Positions 46,621 through 57,928 of a DNA stretch of 64,000 bases are shown here, piece by piece. Below the pieces are notes generated by a model. It did not search any database, was not told the origin of the DNA, and saw only the letters and a program-made list of their open reading frames with translations. Numbering within the stretch: position 1 is the first letter of the stretch; every line of letters starts with the position of its first letter. The position numbers and the translations under genes were made by a program. Source of the stretch: Acanthaster planci. Its lineage: Eukaryota > Echinodermata > Asteroidea > Valvatida > Acanthasteridae. The stretch covers positions 652,785 through 716,784 of the forward strand of contig NW_019091499.1 of the NCBI RefSeq assembly GCF_001949145.1, in the 5' to 3' direction.

Positions 46621-48317
46621 TGGACAATATGCATCCGCGATATTTCTCGCAAAATGATTGTAAGTGATGTACTTCAAATCGTTCTTAAGTAAAGTGCCTT
46701 TCTCATGCCCAGAAATGTTTGTATTATTTCCTGAACCAAGCTAAAAATAACAAACCATTTGACATTCAACTTCGCACTGGATCAGGAAATATTAACAGGT
46801 TGGTCTTTTCAACATTGTGTGCTTTGCAATAGTTTACACCTTAAATCAACAATTCTAATTTTGACTGGCAACGTAAGGCTTTGTACTTTTTTCTCGTCTT
46901 GAGCTGCACTGTCATGAAAGCACCCGTATCCCGTCGCATTGCAACCTTCCTATCAGGACTGGTTACCTACTTTAGACCAAGTAGCCCACCATACTTTTCA
47001 CATAGGCCTAGTATCTTTGCGAAACTGGTCAATTAGCCTTCGAACCCACTATGATAAGATTCGAGTCTGATCATATGTAATTATCATGTCTGACTAACTT
47101 ATTTTGTGTTCTACCAATATTTACAGTGGAATTTCTTCGTCTTCTCGCTCAATGCATAGAATTTTAGAACTTTTCTCAAAATGACAAAAACATTGAAACT
47201 GTTTACAGGATACACGAACTGGACATGGGATTATCAATAGGGTCGGCATTTTTAAATTTCCTTAAAATAGTTAACACCTTATTCTATTGAAGTCATGCCT
47301 GTCTGCGCCTTCCACAGAAAATCAAAATGATGAGACATGGGAGGTTAAACAGCGTCTGGTGTTCTAGCACGGAACGTTGAGACTGCACCGTGACTACTTC
47401 AGTGTCGGTTTCAACAATATTTCATCAGAGCAAAGCGAGCCGCCCGGAAAGTAGTTTTGGGCCGAGACGGCAGAACTCGACAGCGGACTCGATCGAGCAT
47501 ATGCCGTACACTCCGATTTCTATTGCGCCCTCTCGTGACTTTATTTCACCAATCAACGGCTCGTTGGCCCAAGACTACTTGGAAAGAGGACCGGATCCTC
47601 AAAATACGGTTATCATTTGAAGATGCTCTACGACTTTCTCTTTTACCAATTTGAACATTTAGTGACATTTCACTTCGAATGTGATTGAACGTATTTTCCT
47701 GGAGTTCAAACCCTGGATGTCTCTTTGAAGGCTGTTTCATATTTGAGTACAAAAAGGTGATAAATCTTTGAACCGTCAACAACAAAACCTTCCCTGCAGG
47801 AATCGAGTTCGATCTGCACGTGCGATCATTTCTCATGGATTTTTATTTTCAATACATGATCTTCTGCATGTGTGACATGTTTCTGTGCCATACTATTCAT
47901 TGGCCCTGTATTTTATCTCCGCTTTTAAGTTCAAAACAACAAAACAATTGTTTAACAAGTTGTAAAACCTTCCAACTGCAATGATTATGGATCCAGAAAC
48001 AAAGAACTGAGGCTTCACTTCTTTTCTTGTTAATACAGTCAATTTCGAGACAATTTGAAGCCTTACTTGTAAAGCACAAATATTTCATTTTTTCAGCAAC
48101 GTCTCACTTCAATAAATTCCTATAGCAAAATAAAAGCCAAAATTATGCCACTCAACTCACGCACTGCAGTTACAAATCAAAAGTGCATGGAACGATGTAC
48201 GCATGCATGTACGAACCAGAAACGTTTCAAATTGTAGAATAAAAAACTTAAACTGAACATTCCTTTCCTCATTTTGATTTGACACCCTCATCACTTTATG
48301 TTAACCGCATCGTTTAT

Positions 48318-48481
48318 TTCACAAAACCAAGTAATGTGACCACACAATTATATTTACACCAACAAAAAAGCTACAACCCGATTCAATAACCAAATTCACA
48401 AACCCGATTCACAAAACCAAGTAATGTGACCACACAATTATATTTACACCAACAAAAAAGCTACAACCCGATTCAATAACC
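48318..48481. repeat. Perfect direct duplication of 74 bases
   Basis: TTCACAAAACCAAGTAATG begins both copies (48318-48391 and 48408-48481), which appear identical and are separated by 16 bases related to their own end. Probably a very recent tandem duplication, or an assembly artefact. Confidence 0.85.
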
Positions 48482-48870
48482 TGCATTCAGTCGAACATGT
48501 CGAGCCATGTCCACTACAAACATCGCTCTTATAAATTGTTTGGAGACACTTTTTTCCTGGTATTTCATTATTGATTGTAGAAGCACCAAAAACCGATTAC
48601 GGACAAATTGGCAAAAGGAAACAGCGATGACCTTTATGCATAAACGTACGACTTATTGTTGCAGTTTAAGTGCCTGATGAGAAATTAAATAACCTGCTTA
48701 CAGCTTACAGAACAGGCATGCGTTTGTGTCGGGGTTTGTTAACACGAGCTTACTTCCGAGTGCACGAACGGCCGGAGTGAGACTAGAGGGTAAGCGAGAT
48801 GTTTCACTTCGTCATAGCAGGAGTAAATAGATTTGAAGAGTACATTGTGTCACAGATTTAAAATGTCCAA

Positions 48871-48985
48871 CCCGAGTCGGTAATTTTTGGCGTCTCTGTT
48901 CGACTCAAGTCCCGAGCAAATGACTCGACTCGAGTCCCTCGTCAGAAGACCCGACTTGAGTGAAAGTTATAATGAGACTCGAGTC
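48871..48985. repeat. Palindromic cluster, ACTCGAGT family
   Basis: Within about 115 bases: CCCGAGTCGG, CGACTCAAGTCCCGAG, GACTCGACTCGAGTCC, CCCGACTTGAGTG and GAGACTCGAGTCGC. Every unit is partly self-complementary. Confidence 0.6.
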
Positions 48986-49574
48986 GCAAAATAAAAGCAA
49001 ACTTATTTGCAAAGAAAATTGCAACGACTTACAGTGCTGGTATATAATGTTCGTGTCATGTGTTATTATCATCGGGAGTGAGAGGTGGTGTGACCGCAGA
49101 TCTTAATTTAAAAAAATATGTAGTGACAAAAATGACTTCCGGGTTGTTTTTGTTTTAACAAGAAACGAGACTTTTGCAAAAAAATGACCTCAGGCTATAT
49201 AGAACGCACCAAAATGTGCCTTTTCCTTAAAAATATAAGGGCCTACTTTGGGGCTACAAATTTGGGCAGTAAATGTAATAATCTTTCAAAATTGATATTT
49301 TCCAACAGGAAAGAACTTGGAAAAAGATATAGAAAATAATACTCTATAGGAGAACCAAGAACTACAACAATACTTATCCTTTTCCGTACCCACTACTACG
49401 TTGCACATGTCAGATCGACGAATAGTTTCCCCCTCTGTTCTACCAGTAATGTGCTGAAACTGCTACGTAATTTATGTAGCACCATTCTTATCAGGGACAT
49501 TTTCGTTAAAGCCATAATAAGTGGTTGACAGCGGCGGGTAGTCAGATATGGTGGCATGCTACTCAAGCTGCCGG

Positions 49575-49804
49575 TCATGAATTATGCACTAGTCTTTTTT
49601 CAAGCAGCATGCGTGCTTCGTGGAGACGTAAATCATAGTTAGGTTCGCAGTGATCGCCTGGAAGGAGGGAAAAAGTTCATGACTGCACAAAACTCACGGC
49701 ACTGGTATAGGCGGTCAGACGAGCATACCCACCACAAGCTCCGAAAGGAAGGCCTTTCTTTGTGCAGTCTATAGAGTTCAGCCATGCCAACGAGAAAAGC
49801 TGCA
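49575..49804 (-). CDS. Last two exons of an unrecognised gene
   Basis: Exon a (49804-49698) follows a TTGACTTTCGCAG acceptor and reads AFLVGMAELYRLHKERPSF and CSSDRLYQC, ending at C|GTGAGT. Exon b (49657-49575) follows a strong acceptor (TTTTTCCCTCCTTCCAG) and continues in phase with DHCEPNYDLRLHEARMLLEK to a TGA. The joined CRDHC falls exactly on the junction. I do not recognise the family. Upstream exons must lie to the right (before 52.4 kb) but were not found. Basis: two good acceptors, one good donor, matching phase and protein-like composition. Confidence 0.42.
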
Positions 49805-52420
49805 CTGCGAAAGTCAAAAACAGTATTAATTAACTGAGTCCAGTTTACCATTTTACCCAGTGTTTAATTAACACACCTCGAAAGTAAAGTTATATAAATG
49901 TCTGGTTAGTTATCATAAGTTCTAAGGAGGTCTACCGAAACTTAAACTCTTGTCCTGCTGATGGACGCCACCTAAAACCAAATAATTTCAAAGTACTCAA
50001 AGCGAGCCACCAATTCAATGTTAATAGTCTTCTACTTCTGTGAGGTTGGTACGAAAAGTAATACATTTTGAAGGGAAAAATAAATCCCTGGACTTATTAC
50101 CCCTCTGCAAATCAGTATAAAGTTACACGAACTCCCCCTCCCCACAATTTCCAGTGAAACAGGCATTCCTCCATAAACTGGTCACTGGTCCCTGCTTTCA
50201 TATCAAATTTGACAAAATCATCTAAGTCCCAACGAGTCTTTTTGAGCATACAATAACTAATGTCACTGACCCCCTTTACAAAAACTTGACTCCTTGTTTT
50301 GTTTACTTAACAAGCTTCTACAAAACCAACTTTACATATATTTCATATTGAAAACTGTACACTGACAGCTCATGTTATTTGAGTTATATAACATCCTCTC
50401 CCTACTGCCTCCCCTCTCCCAACTGTTACTCTACTAAAAAGTGTTACTCATTTGTAACAAAGTTCTTAATTTTTTTACGTATTTTTCTCCTTCTCTGGCG
50501 TTTACAATTTTCTAGTCAAGCAAACATCGCTCGATTTTGGTTCCCACGTCCAAATGAAATGAGACTAATTGAAGTTTCCTTCACCAAATTCTTCTCGACT
50601 TCAGCATGAAAGTCTCTAATTTACTCAATCTCAAATTTAACAATTATAAGTCCCTACAAATTTCTCTGAGCATTAAAAAGCCAACGTTACTGAGCCCCTC
50701 TTAACAATTTGACTCCTCATTTGTTTTCTACAATTCAACATTTTAATATTTCTCATTGAAGAATTGTCTACTGAAAGCTTGCAAAATTAAACAAAAATTA
50801 TTTTGTCCCTATTACCCCTTAAGCGCCTAGAGTCTTCATTTCTTATTGATGTCTTTTTCCGTCATTCTGGAAACATTTTGGACATTTCTTCTTCGTGTAT
50901 TATTAAAGCCAACTCCACAAACGCCTTAAATCTTACGCAGTCGTCAGAACATTCTCGACTCTTATTTCTTCCGGCATAGACAGCCAACGCCTCCAGCTCC
51001 CTTTTTAAATATGGATTTTCAATTACGTGTATATCGTCCAGGTGCATTTTCGTGGTTATTTTCCGTTTTGTACTCTCTCTACATAATGCTCCTTTTCTGT
51101 ATAAAAACTTTCTTTCCTACTCGTTAATTTCCGATAATTGTGGTGTACTTATTGCTTGTACTTTGATTGCCTAGTTTGCAATTTTGTCCCTGTCACGTCA
51201 GTATAAAATCTCCATTTCTTCTACTGACTTTCGTATAAGCATAAAGATGATTACTGAAATTTGTTTAGGCAATACTAAATTCAGCCCACTAAATCAGTTG
51301 CAAAATTGTAGTATACATGCGGTTATTAAGCAATCTTTTTACCATACTGGCTATGTCTTAAGAACTTTAAAACTCTATGCACCAACTGCTTGTAACTTGA
51401 TTCTTTTCCTTCACATAATTCTACTACCTTCACATTATTCTCAAAATTAGAATACTGTCACTTTGCCTGTGTAGCATCGTTTCGAAAAGTTGCATATTAA
51501 AGAATGACACATTATACATTTATTCTGGTGATGTTTATATCACATCGGCCCTAACATTTTTTTTTTAATGTTAGCAAGAATATTCGAAAGCACTTTAGCA
51601 CTCGGCGGTTAAATTCTAAAATTCCTCTACAAAAAGAAACGCATCAGTGACGGAAATTATAGGGTTTTTTTAATTCAACATTTACGCTTAACCACACGTC
51701 ACCGATTGGCGAAGTAATCAGAGCCACCGCAACCAATCAAATATACCTAAGTCGTTTGCAAATTCTAAGTGACTTCTAAAAATCCACGCAGCAAATATAC
51801 ACACGCAAAACCTTACATACACACACCGGCCTACCTGCAGTGTGGGGAAGAAAGTCAATTTGTTCTCCTTTGGTCTTATTGAAACCAGGCCTCCATAGGA
51901 TATTCCCTACCAGAAAAGTCAATTTATAAAGATTCCCTCACGGGGTCTGTTGGCCTATTGGTTTCTATCCCATGAGGAACCCTTTAAGGGTATACACACA
52001 ATTCATACTCCTCTACTAAAACATTTACTCCTAGAAACTGGTTGTTATCAATCAAGCTAACTCAAGACACTGAGCTAACTGTGAGTGAGTCCGCATTAAC
52101 TGTCATGATTTATACTTGGACTCACGGAAAGCAGTCCTTCACATAATAGAAGGTGTTCCAAAAACAAAATTTCCACAGGCAACAGCATGAATCAGGCAAC
52201 TTAACTACATTCCTGTGGATCCTGATTGGTAAATTTGTACACGAGGAGCATTTATTTAGTCGCAACTGCATGGTCAAGCAAATCAAACTTGATGTCAAGT
52301 TCAGCCTGATTGTATGCTGAACTTATTTTAATTAAAGGAATTATAAGACTATTTTCTCATGAGGAAGACTGCTGGTAGGGGTTCAGAGAAATGCGTACAG
52401 CGTTCATTTGGACACAGGCT
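49805..52420. other. AT-rich gap between two minus-strand genes
   Basis: Contains a diverged direct duplication of about 150 bases (around 50220-50370 and 50640-50790, sharing ACTGA.CCCC and TTGACTCCT.TTTG words) and a small minus-strand frame (50862-51047). No other exon was identified, and the 3' UTR of the peroxidase fusion must occupy the right end. Confidence 0.4.
50862..51047 (-). CDS. Possible small protein (61 residues)
   Basis: An ATG-to-stop frame with protein-like composition (PYLKRELEALAVYAGRNK, CSDDCVRF, ALIIHEEEM). There is no donor before the stop and no recognised domain. Its C-x3-C followed by HEE is loosely similar to the C-x3-C and HEA of the exon pair at 49575-49804, so it may belong to the same gene or a duplicated module. 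Weak evidence. Confidence 0.22.
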   Translation of the reverse strand: MHLDDIHVIENPYLKRELEALAVYAGRNKSRECSDDCVRFKAFVELALIIHEEEMSKMFPE

Positions 52421-55400
52421 TTAACAATCGTTCTGCAAAGGTGTAAAGAAAACGCGGCGCTGGTGATGCTCTTGATGTGCAGGGAACATGGCCACGTAGT
52501 GCTCTGTCCAGCCCCCCGTGCGCACGCGGACCAAGTCGTAGCGCTCAGGCTCTTCCACAGCCCTCTGATATGTCTCCAGATCGGCGCATGTGACTGTGAA
52601 ATAATAAATAGTAACGATTGCTGAAAAGCAGTATTCGGTCCGGGTGAGTATGGCCAAGTAGCCTGCTTTGCTATTTTTCAGTGCAAGCGTGTTAATATAA
52701 CATTTCACAACAGTAATTGCTGGGGGGGGGGTAACAGCGAATGGTTGCAGTTCATGCCCAGTTTGAGAACGACGAATACAATCTGGTCCAACCTTGAAAA
52801 GGAAAAACGGAGTGATACTTATGACTTTAAGTTTTTCAAACTAAATCTAAGAACGTCGGTTAGCCGCTGCAGCAGAGCACCAGGCTAGGTTTCTCTGGAT
52901 GAAATAGAGGGAGGATAAGTTTCAAGGGTTAGGCTTGAACTTCGAAAAGTTACTGTACCTGTGATCATGTTGGAGCCAATATGCTTTGTGCCATTTGCAT
53001 AGTGGCGTATGAACTCGTAAAGTTCGGTTTCTGGGAAATCCTCCGTCACGTTCATGTCAACCGGTGATCCGTTGGACAAACCGGTGTTGATGGAATCATG
53101 ATCAAAGCTACTCATGGCCCTGCAGTGAACAAGAAAAACGAAACGAGCTTTCACTACACATAATTTATAAAAAAAAAAAAACAACGGCATTTCGTCGGTG
53201 TTATTTGTGCGGGTGAATGGGAAAACGGGTTGCCACATAAAAAGACAGCTTTTAAACAAATATTGGTGTGGACCGGATCTTGCTAAACTAATGCACGTTT
53301 AGTAGGAACCTTTCATTGCTAAGAAACTATCCATAATATCAACTTTAAATAAACAAGACACTCACCTGTAGATGTTGACGGAAGCTGGCTGTGCGGTTTT
53401 GTCCTGGGGTGCAGGTGCCGGACTAAGATCCGATGCGAACGGCTGCCGACTGCGGCGCCCATCAGCGGAGGCCCCAGTGCCCAAGGCTTCCGGAACGTAC
53501 CCCTCGAACGTCCCAACACCGGGTTCAACGATGAAACCAAACGGGCGCTCTTTTAAATCAAAACAAAGCAACTTATATAGATTTTATTTCTGAGGAGGTA
53601 GTCAGTATGAAATACTTTCCTAGAAATATGAATAGCTGCGGACATAGATTAGGCAAAGCTAATTACCTGGTAATGAATATTTCTTTTTGATATCAGCGAT
53701 GATCTCACGGAGTACGGGCGGTGGGTTATAAATCGTATCTTTAGCCAAAGATACCACTTTGTCCATCAGCCAGTTTCCTATCCGGTCCACCTCGGAATTC
53801 CCATGTCCAAATTTTGGCAAACTAAGAGCCTTCTTTCTCAGCGTCTTGTATGTAGCTGCGTTCGCATCCTCCCGTACGTCCCCGGCGCGCTCATCAAAAA
53901 GTGGTTCCCTCATGTCAAATCCCCAGTCCTGTTTTAGTGCTGTCAACAGTTTGGGCAAAGTCGTGAGGGCTTCATCTGGGTCGAACACGAGCTTTTTAAT
54001 GGCATACAGTGAATCAATCGTGTTAGCCGCACTGACGTACATCATGGCCAATGTGTGGAAGTTGGACCCTCCGTTGGAAAGATCACGACCGCTTTCTTTG
54101 CAGCCGTGGATGAGGGATGACAGGAGTGGCGAAGGGCAGATTTCCCACAGGTTTCCATAATTCGACAGGATCGTGATGTAAAACTGAATTGTTTGAAGTC
54201 GCAGGTGTTTTAGGAAGATTTCCTGCAGCTGGTGGAACGTCTTGATTTGGCTGCAGTGAGGCGAGGGATAGGAGACTTTGAGCCCTCGAAGATACACCGA
54301 TCCTGAGTCGGCATAAAGCGTTCCCTCGTTAAGAGTCATTTCCAAAATGTTCAGCAGAATTATCGTGCCAAACGCGAACTCGGTCTCGCCAGCAATCATT
54401 GGCTCGTAGCATCCGTCGCACGCATAGTTACGTGCTGCTTTAAGGCTAACGGGTGCATCAGGGGAGCCACTTTTTATCAGACTCGATACCAGCCGATCAT
54501 CGTGTATGAGGACTGGATGTGCACCCCCACTAAGAAGCGCCCTTGCTGTTTCCTTTAGTATCTCGTTCGGCATGTTCTTGTGCAGCCTGAGACTCAAGCA
54601 TGGGGCATTCGTGGGAATTCTGCGAGACGACTTCAGACACAATAGAGTAATTTTGTTGCAGGCTGTCATTGAAGTGTCGTCATCATTTGCCTGGTAACCG
54701 CCCACGGTTATCTGTTGGACCCACTGGTTGACCGCACTCCCTTGACCATAGTTACCTGCTGCCGCGTACATCACCGCTGTGGAACCGCGATCATGCATGT
54801 CCGGTGTGAAGTGGCGGTTGATGACCACACGCTCACTCAACTTTATCCACAGGCAGTCCAAGATTTCTTGAGCTTCAGCTTCAGATGTTATTTTTTCGTC
54901 ATAGAACCGCCTCAGCAGGACGTCTAGACGGCCTATGGCAACTGGGTTACCAATCAGATGCATAGAACAATGCATGAAGAAGAGAAGCTGCACTGCTTCA
55001 AGCATATTGCTGGGAGCGTCGGTCTTCAGTTTCAACAGCCTCGAGTAGATGCTTCTAAGGCTTTCTTTTTCTTCATCCGTATATTTCTCTGCTTGTACTA
55101 TCATCTCTTTAGCCAGGTGTGCAAAGCTGTCTATGTACTCTTGAACTCCTTCCAGTGCCAGGGTGACCGACTTGTAGAAATCCTTCTTTTCGGGGGGTGC
55201 GCGGCTGTGTAATATTTTGTAGTTTTCCTTCAAGGCTTTGAGGCCTACTTCTAACACTATTCCGTGGTCAGGAACAATGTGACCCATGGCACCTCCCTCA
55301 TTCAGTCCCTTCATAAACCATGGAATCTCCTCTTCTTCTTCTCGAATATAGGGCATTACATACTTGCCGATACCAAGAGAGAATCTGGGCATAACACCGA

Positions 55401-55545
55401 CAATTAGTTCATTCGGGTAAATACGGAAGAGGTCATTGTCTGTGCCATATGGTGTTTTCGGTATCAAAGTACCCAGTGTCTTCTTGATTGCCATGCCTTT
55501 GCGAATGGCTGCGGATTCCTTCAGTAATGGCATCTCTGCTTCCGT
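52421..55545 (-). CDS. Glycyl radical enzyme domain of the fusion
   Basis: Covers about 795 residues, the usual length. Landmarks: PNELIVGVMPRFSLGIGK and GHIVPDHGIVLEVGLK near the start; the thiyl-radical loop GCYEP with Cys789 and Glu791; FGTIILLNILEM; GASADGRR and ASDLSP; and the C-terminal loop VRVRTGGWTEHY with the radical site at Gly1179 (RTGGW in place of the classical RVSGY). The single Cys followed by x-Glu is the pattern of eliminases, dehydratases and decarboxylases (GCVE), not of pyruvate formate-lyase, which has adjacent Cys-Cys. The C-terminal loop comes from the last exon and was found only by splicing. Confidence 0.88.
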
Positions 55546-57642
55546 CAAATAGTTGCTCAGATGGGGAATGCGGGACGTTTCTGGCTTGTGATACCACTGG
55601 TCACCCCACTCAGAGAAAACCACGGACAAGAGCTTGATGACACGAGGCGTTGGTGGATCTCCAGGACCATACCCACCGAAGCTCATGCGGTGGAGATATT
55701 CATGGAAGTTGTAAAACATGTAGGGGTTGGTGCTTTTCACATCCCAGAAAGGCAGGAAGTCAAGGGTCGGGACCAGGCCTACGTCCGGTTCGTCGGTAAA
55801 GCCGAGCTGACGCAAACTTGGTGTATACCAGAAACTTCCCTCGATGCCCTGACTCAGTGAAAGGAGTTTATCTTGTGTGAAATAGGGGTCGTCTCCTGCC
55901 AGGCTTTGCATAAGATCGAGAAATAGCTGAATGTCATTAGCGAAAGCATTGAAGTAGATTCCTTCCTGATCTGCATCGTTACCGTAGGGCATGCTCCCAC
56001 GAAGGATTTTCAAATGAATATTACGGTCATTCAAACGTGCTCGACGGATGTGACTTCTTGGATCGTCACCGATGACGATGTTATCTGTCACCTTTCTGCC
56101 TATGACGTTCTCCTGCTCGCGGATGGTCATTGCTTGAAATAGGCCGAAGTTCATCAGAAATTTTTGCGTGTAGCAGTAACTGCCACCCCCGGATCCTGGT
56201 GTGGATGTCTGTGGTGTTAGGATGAAACGTTCGACAGTATTCTTGTCGACTGGATTGGCAATGCCGTCTCGAAACTTCCCGTGGATGGCACGATCATTAT
56301 AAACACGGGTTTCAGTGACATCAAATGTAGCCAGACCACTTAGGCTTATTTCCACTTCTTGCAAAAGCTCTGGTACGACACCGTCGGTGTCAGACTTTAA
56401 CAAGAAGAGCACATCGCCACCTGTGTTGACGAACTTGCGGGACGAAGACACCATGTAATCGCTAGACGGTCTGTCTTCAATGTCATTTTTCGGGTTCCAT
56501 TTTTTCCACAAGCCTGGGTCAAAAGAGACGACATAACCGTTTCGTCCTTGCAACAGGTCGGACTTTTGCTGAACGGCTTGTATGGCATGGAGAACGCCCC
56601 TTCTACTGTTCTCGTCTTTGTTATTCAAATTAACAACCACTGTACAACCATACTTTGGCCTCGTATAGAAAATACCCGGTTGGGCCAGAAAATATGTTGA
56701 AACTATATCCCCAGCTGGTTCAACAGGGCTTCTTTGCCGATGATGTATCTGAAATGGAAACGGATACAAATATATGGCTGTGGTACATGGATTCAATAGG
56801 GTGGGCAGGTTAACTACGTTAATCTTTGAGATCGTCAGTGTATGGTGTACTTTGTAGATTTTAATTGAAATGTTTGATGATACCAAAACACATTGCACAA
56901 TTGTTACATTAGCTGCAATACCCAGTGGCCTTACTGAGGGAGGCACGGTTGCACGTCCACCCCCCCCCCAGTGGATGAATGGGTACCCCCACCCCAGATA
57001 CCCCGAGCCGATTCAAACTTTCCGTTGAGTTTATGTAACTGTGCAGTTGTAGCTTACTGTCTTGCGGTGCCCACAGTCTTGAAAAAAATATGTGCATCAC
57101 TCGTGCCCTCACACGTCTGAGTTCACGATTGTCCACACTTGTTTTGGCACCAAACTGCTACCAGCAAACTACTCTTATAGTAGTTGGTATTAAACGACGA
57201 ATCACTAGTGTTTAAAATAACAACACTTCACCTGAAAATTCTATATTTTGATTGTGTGCAAAATCCCTACCTGTGAGTACGTCGGATGCATTCCAAAGTG
57301 CTTATGCTCCGGAGATTAGTTGAACATTTCGTAATAGATTGAGTAGTTTGGATTGAATTTCTTGTTCGAATATAGACACCCTTTTCATTTGTATTTTCTA
57401 TATTTATTAGGCAAAATCTGAGAAAAAGTTGTTTAAAAAATAAATACCGACTGTTTTCTTTAAGCCTTCCTCGGTGATCCGTGAAACACTCTACATGTAT
57501 ATTCTGTCGACAAGATCACGCAGAAGGTCGAAACTAATGAATATTCATTTTGAGTGGTCGTCGAATAAGCCGTCATAAGGCAAAAATCGACATTCCGTAG
57601 TGTGTCCAGACATACCTTTTGTCGTTTTGCTTTCAGCTCCAT
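52421..57642 (-). CDS. DyP-type peroxidase fused to a glycyl radical enzyme (1208 residues)
   Basis: A five-exon model: 57642-57616, 56748-53667, 53549-53366, 53119-52959 and 52593-52421. All borders are GT-AG, phases are 0, 1, 2, 1, and the 3627 coding bases divide by three. The start ATG has an upstream in-frame stop and a good context (AAGATGG); TTCTGTAG before it suggests an untranslated first exon. Residues 30-320 are a DyP haem peroxidase, about 321-410 a linker, and 411-1208 a full-length glycyl radical enzyme. Both halves are read from the same 3.1-kb exon, so the fusion does not depend on the splice model. There is no signal peptide, so it is probably cytosolic. DyP enzymes use H2O2; glycyl radical enzymes need activation by a radical-SAM partner and are destroyed by oxygen. 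The activator is not in this window. Substrates are unknown. Confidence 0.88.
55816..56688 (-). CDS. DyP-type peroxidase domain of the fusion
   Basis: Starts with the family's AQPGI and the first strand YGCTVVVNLNN. It includes FRDGIANP (catalytic Asp170), GGSYCYTQ, the IGRK motif, DPRSHIRRA (proximal haem ligand His242), and ILRGSMPYG (distal Arg259), and ends near GSFWYTP. Asp, His and Arg, the residues needed for haem binding and peroxide cleavage, are all present. The first Gly of the GXXDG motif is Lys (KFRDG), which is unusual. Length is normal for the family. Confidence 0.85.
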
Positions 57643-57884
57643 CTTGAATTACCGGTAGTGTGTAATCGTCTATCTACAGAAAACAAAGCAAAACAAGTAT
57701 ACAGTGATGCTGGGTTCTTAGAATATTTCGTATAACTGCAGAAATTTCTTTTCCGACCACCTTAAGATGATTATGTACGAAGCGCTGGAAGTACCATCCG
57801 ACTTGTTGACAACTGATATGTAATTTTTCTCGGGACGACAACATCATTCAGACATCAGTATTACCCTATCACACAGGCAAGAAG

Positions 57885-57928
57885 TCGACAACCTTAATTA
57901 ATAATTACTCCTTAATAAAGGTTGTCGA
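57885..57928. repeat. Hairpin upstream of the peroxidase fusion gene
   Basis: TCGACAACCTT (57885-57895) and AAGGTTGTCGA (57918-57928) are perfect complements around a 22-base AT-rich loop, about 240 bases upstream of the start codon at 57642. Confidence 0.6.

Larger units (their letters stand above)
43861..49574. other. Repeat-rich region between two minus-strand genes
   Basis: No supportable gene. It holds a three-copy tandem repeat (45667-45983), a foldback array (46141-46620), a perfect 74-base duplication (48318-48481) and a palindromic cluster (48871-48985). Short frames on both strands in 45.5-46.1 kb follow from the tandem repeat. A hAT-like start (GGCGTAGCCAGACGGGG) is at 45362. Confidence 0.5.

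Noticed and set aside
53759-54160. 133-codon plus-strand frame
   Set aside because: Antisense to the glycyl radical enzyme exon, with no recognisable motif.
52421-57642. Pyruvate formate-lyase as the name for the C-terminal half
   Set aside because: The active-site loop is Cys-x-Glu (GCYE), not the adjacent Cys-Cys of pyruvate formate-lyase.
52421-57642. Bacterial contamination as the source of the peroxidase fusion
   Set aside because: Four introns with proper GT-AG borders and consistent phases, and flanking animal-type repeats on both sides.
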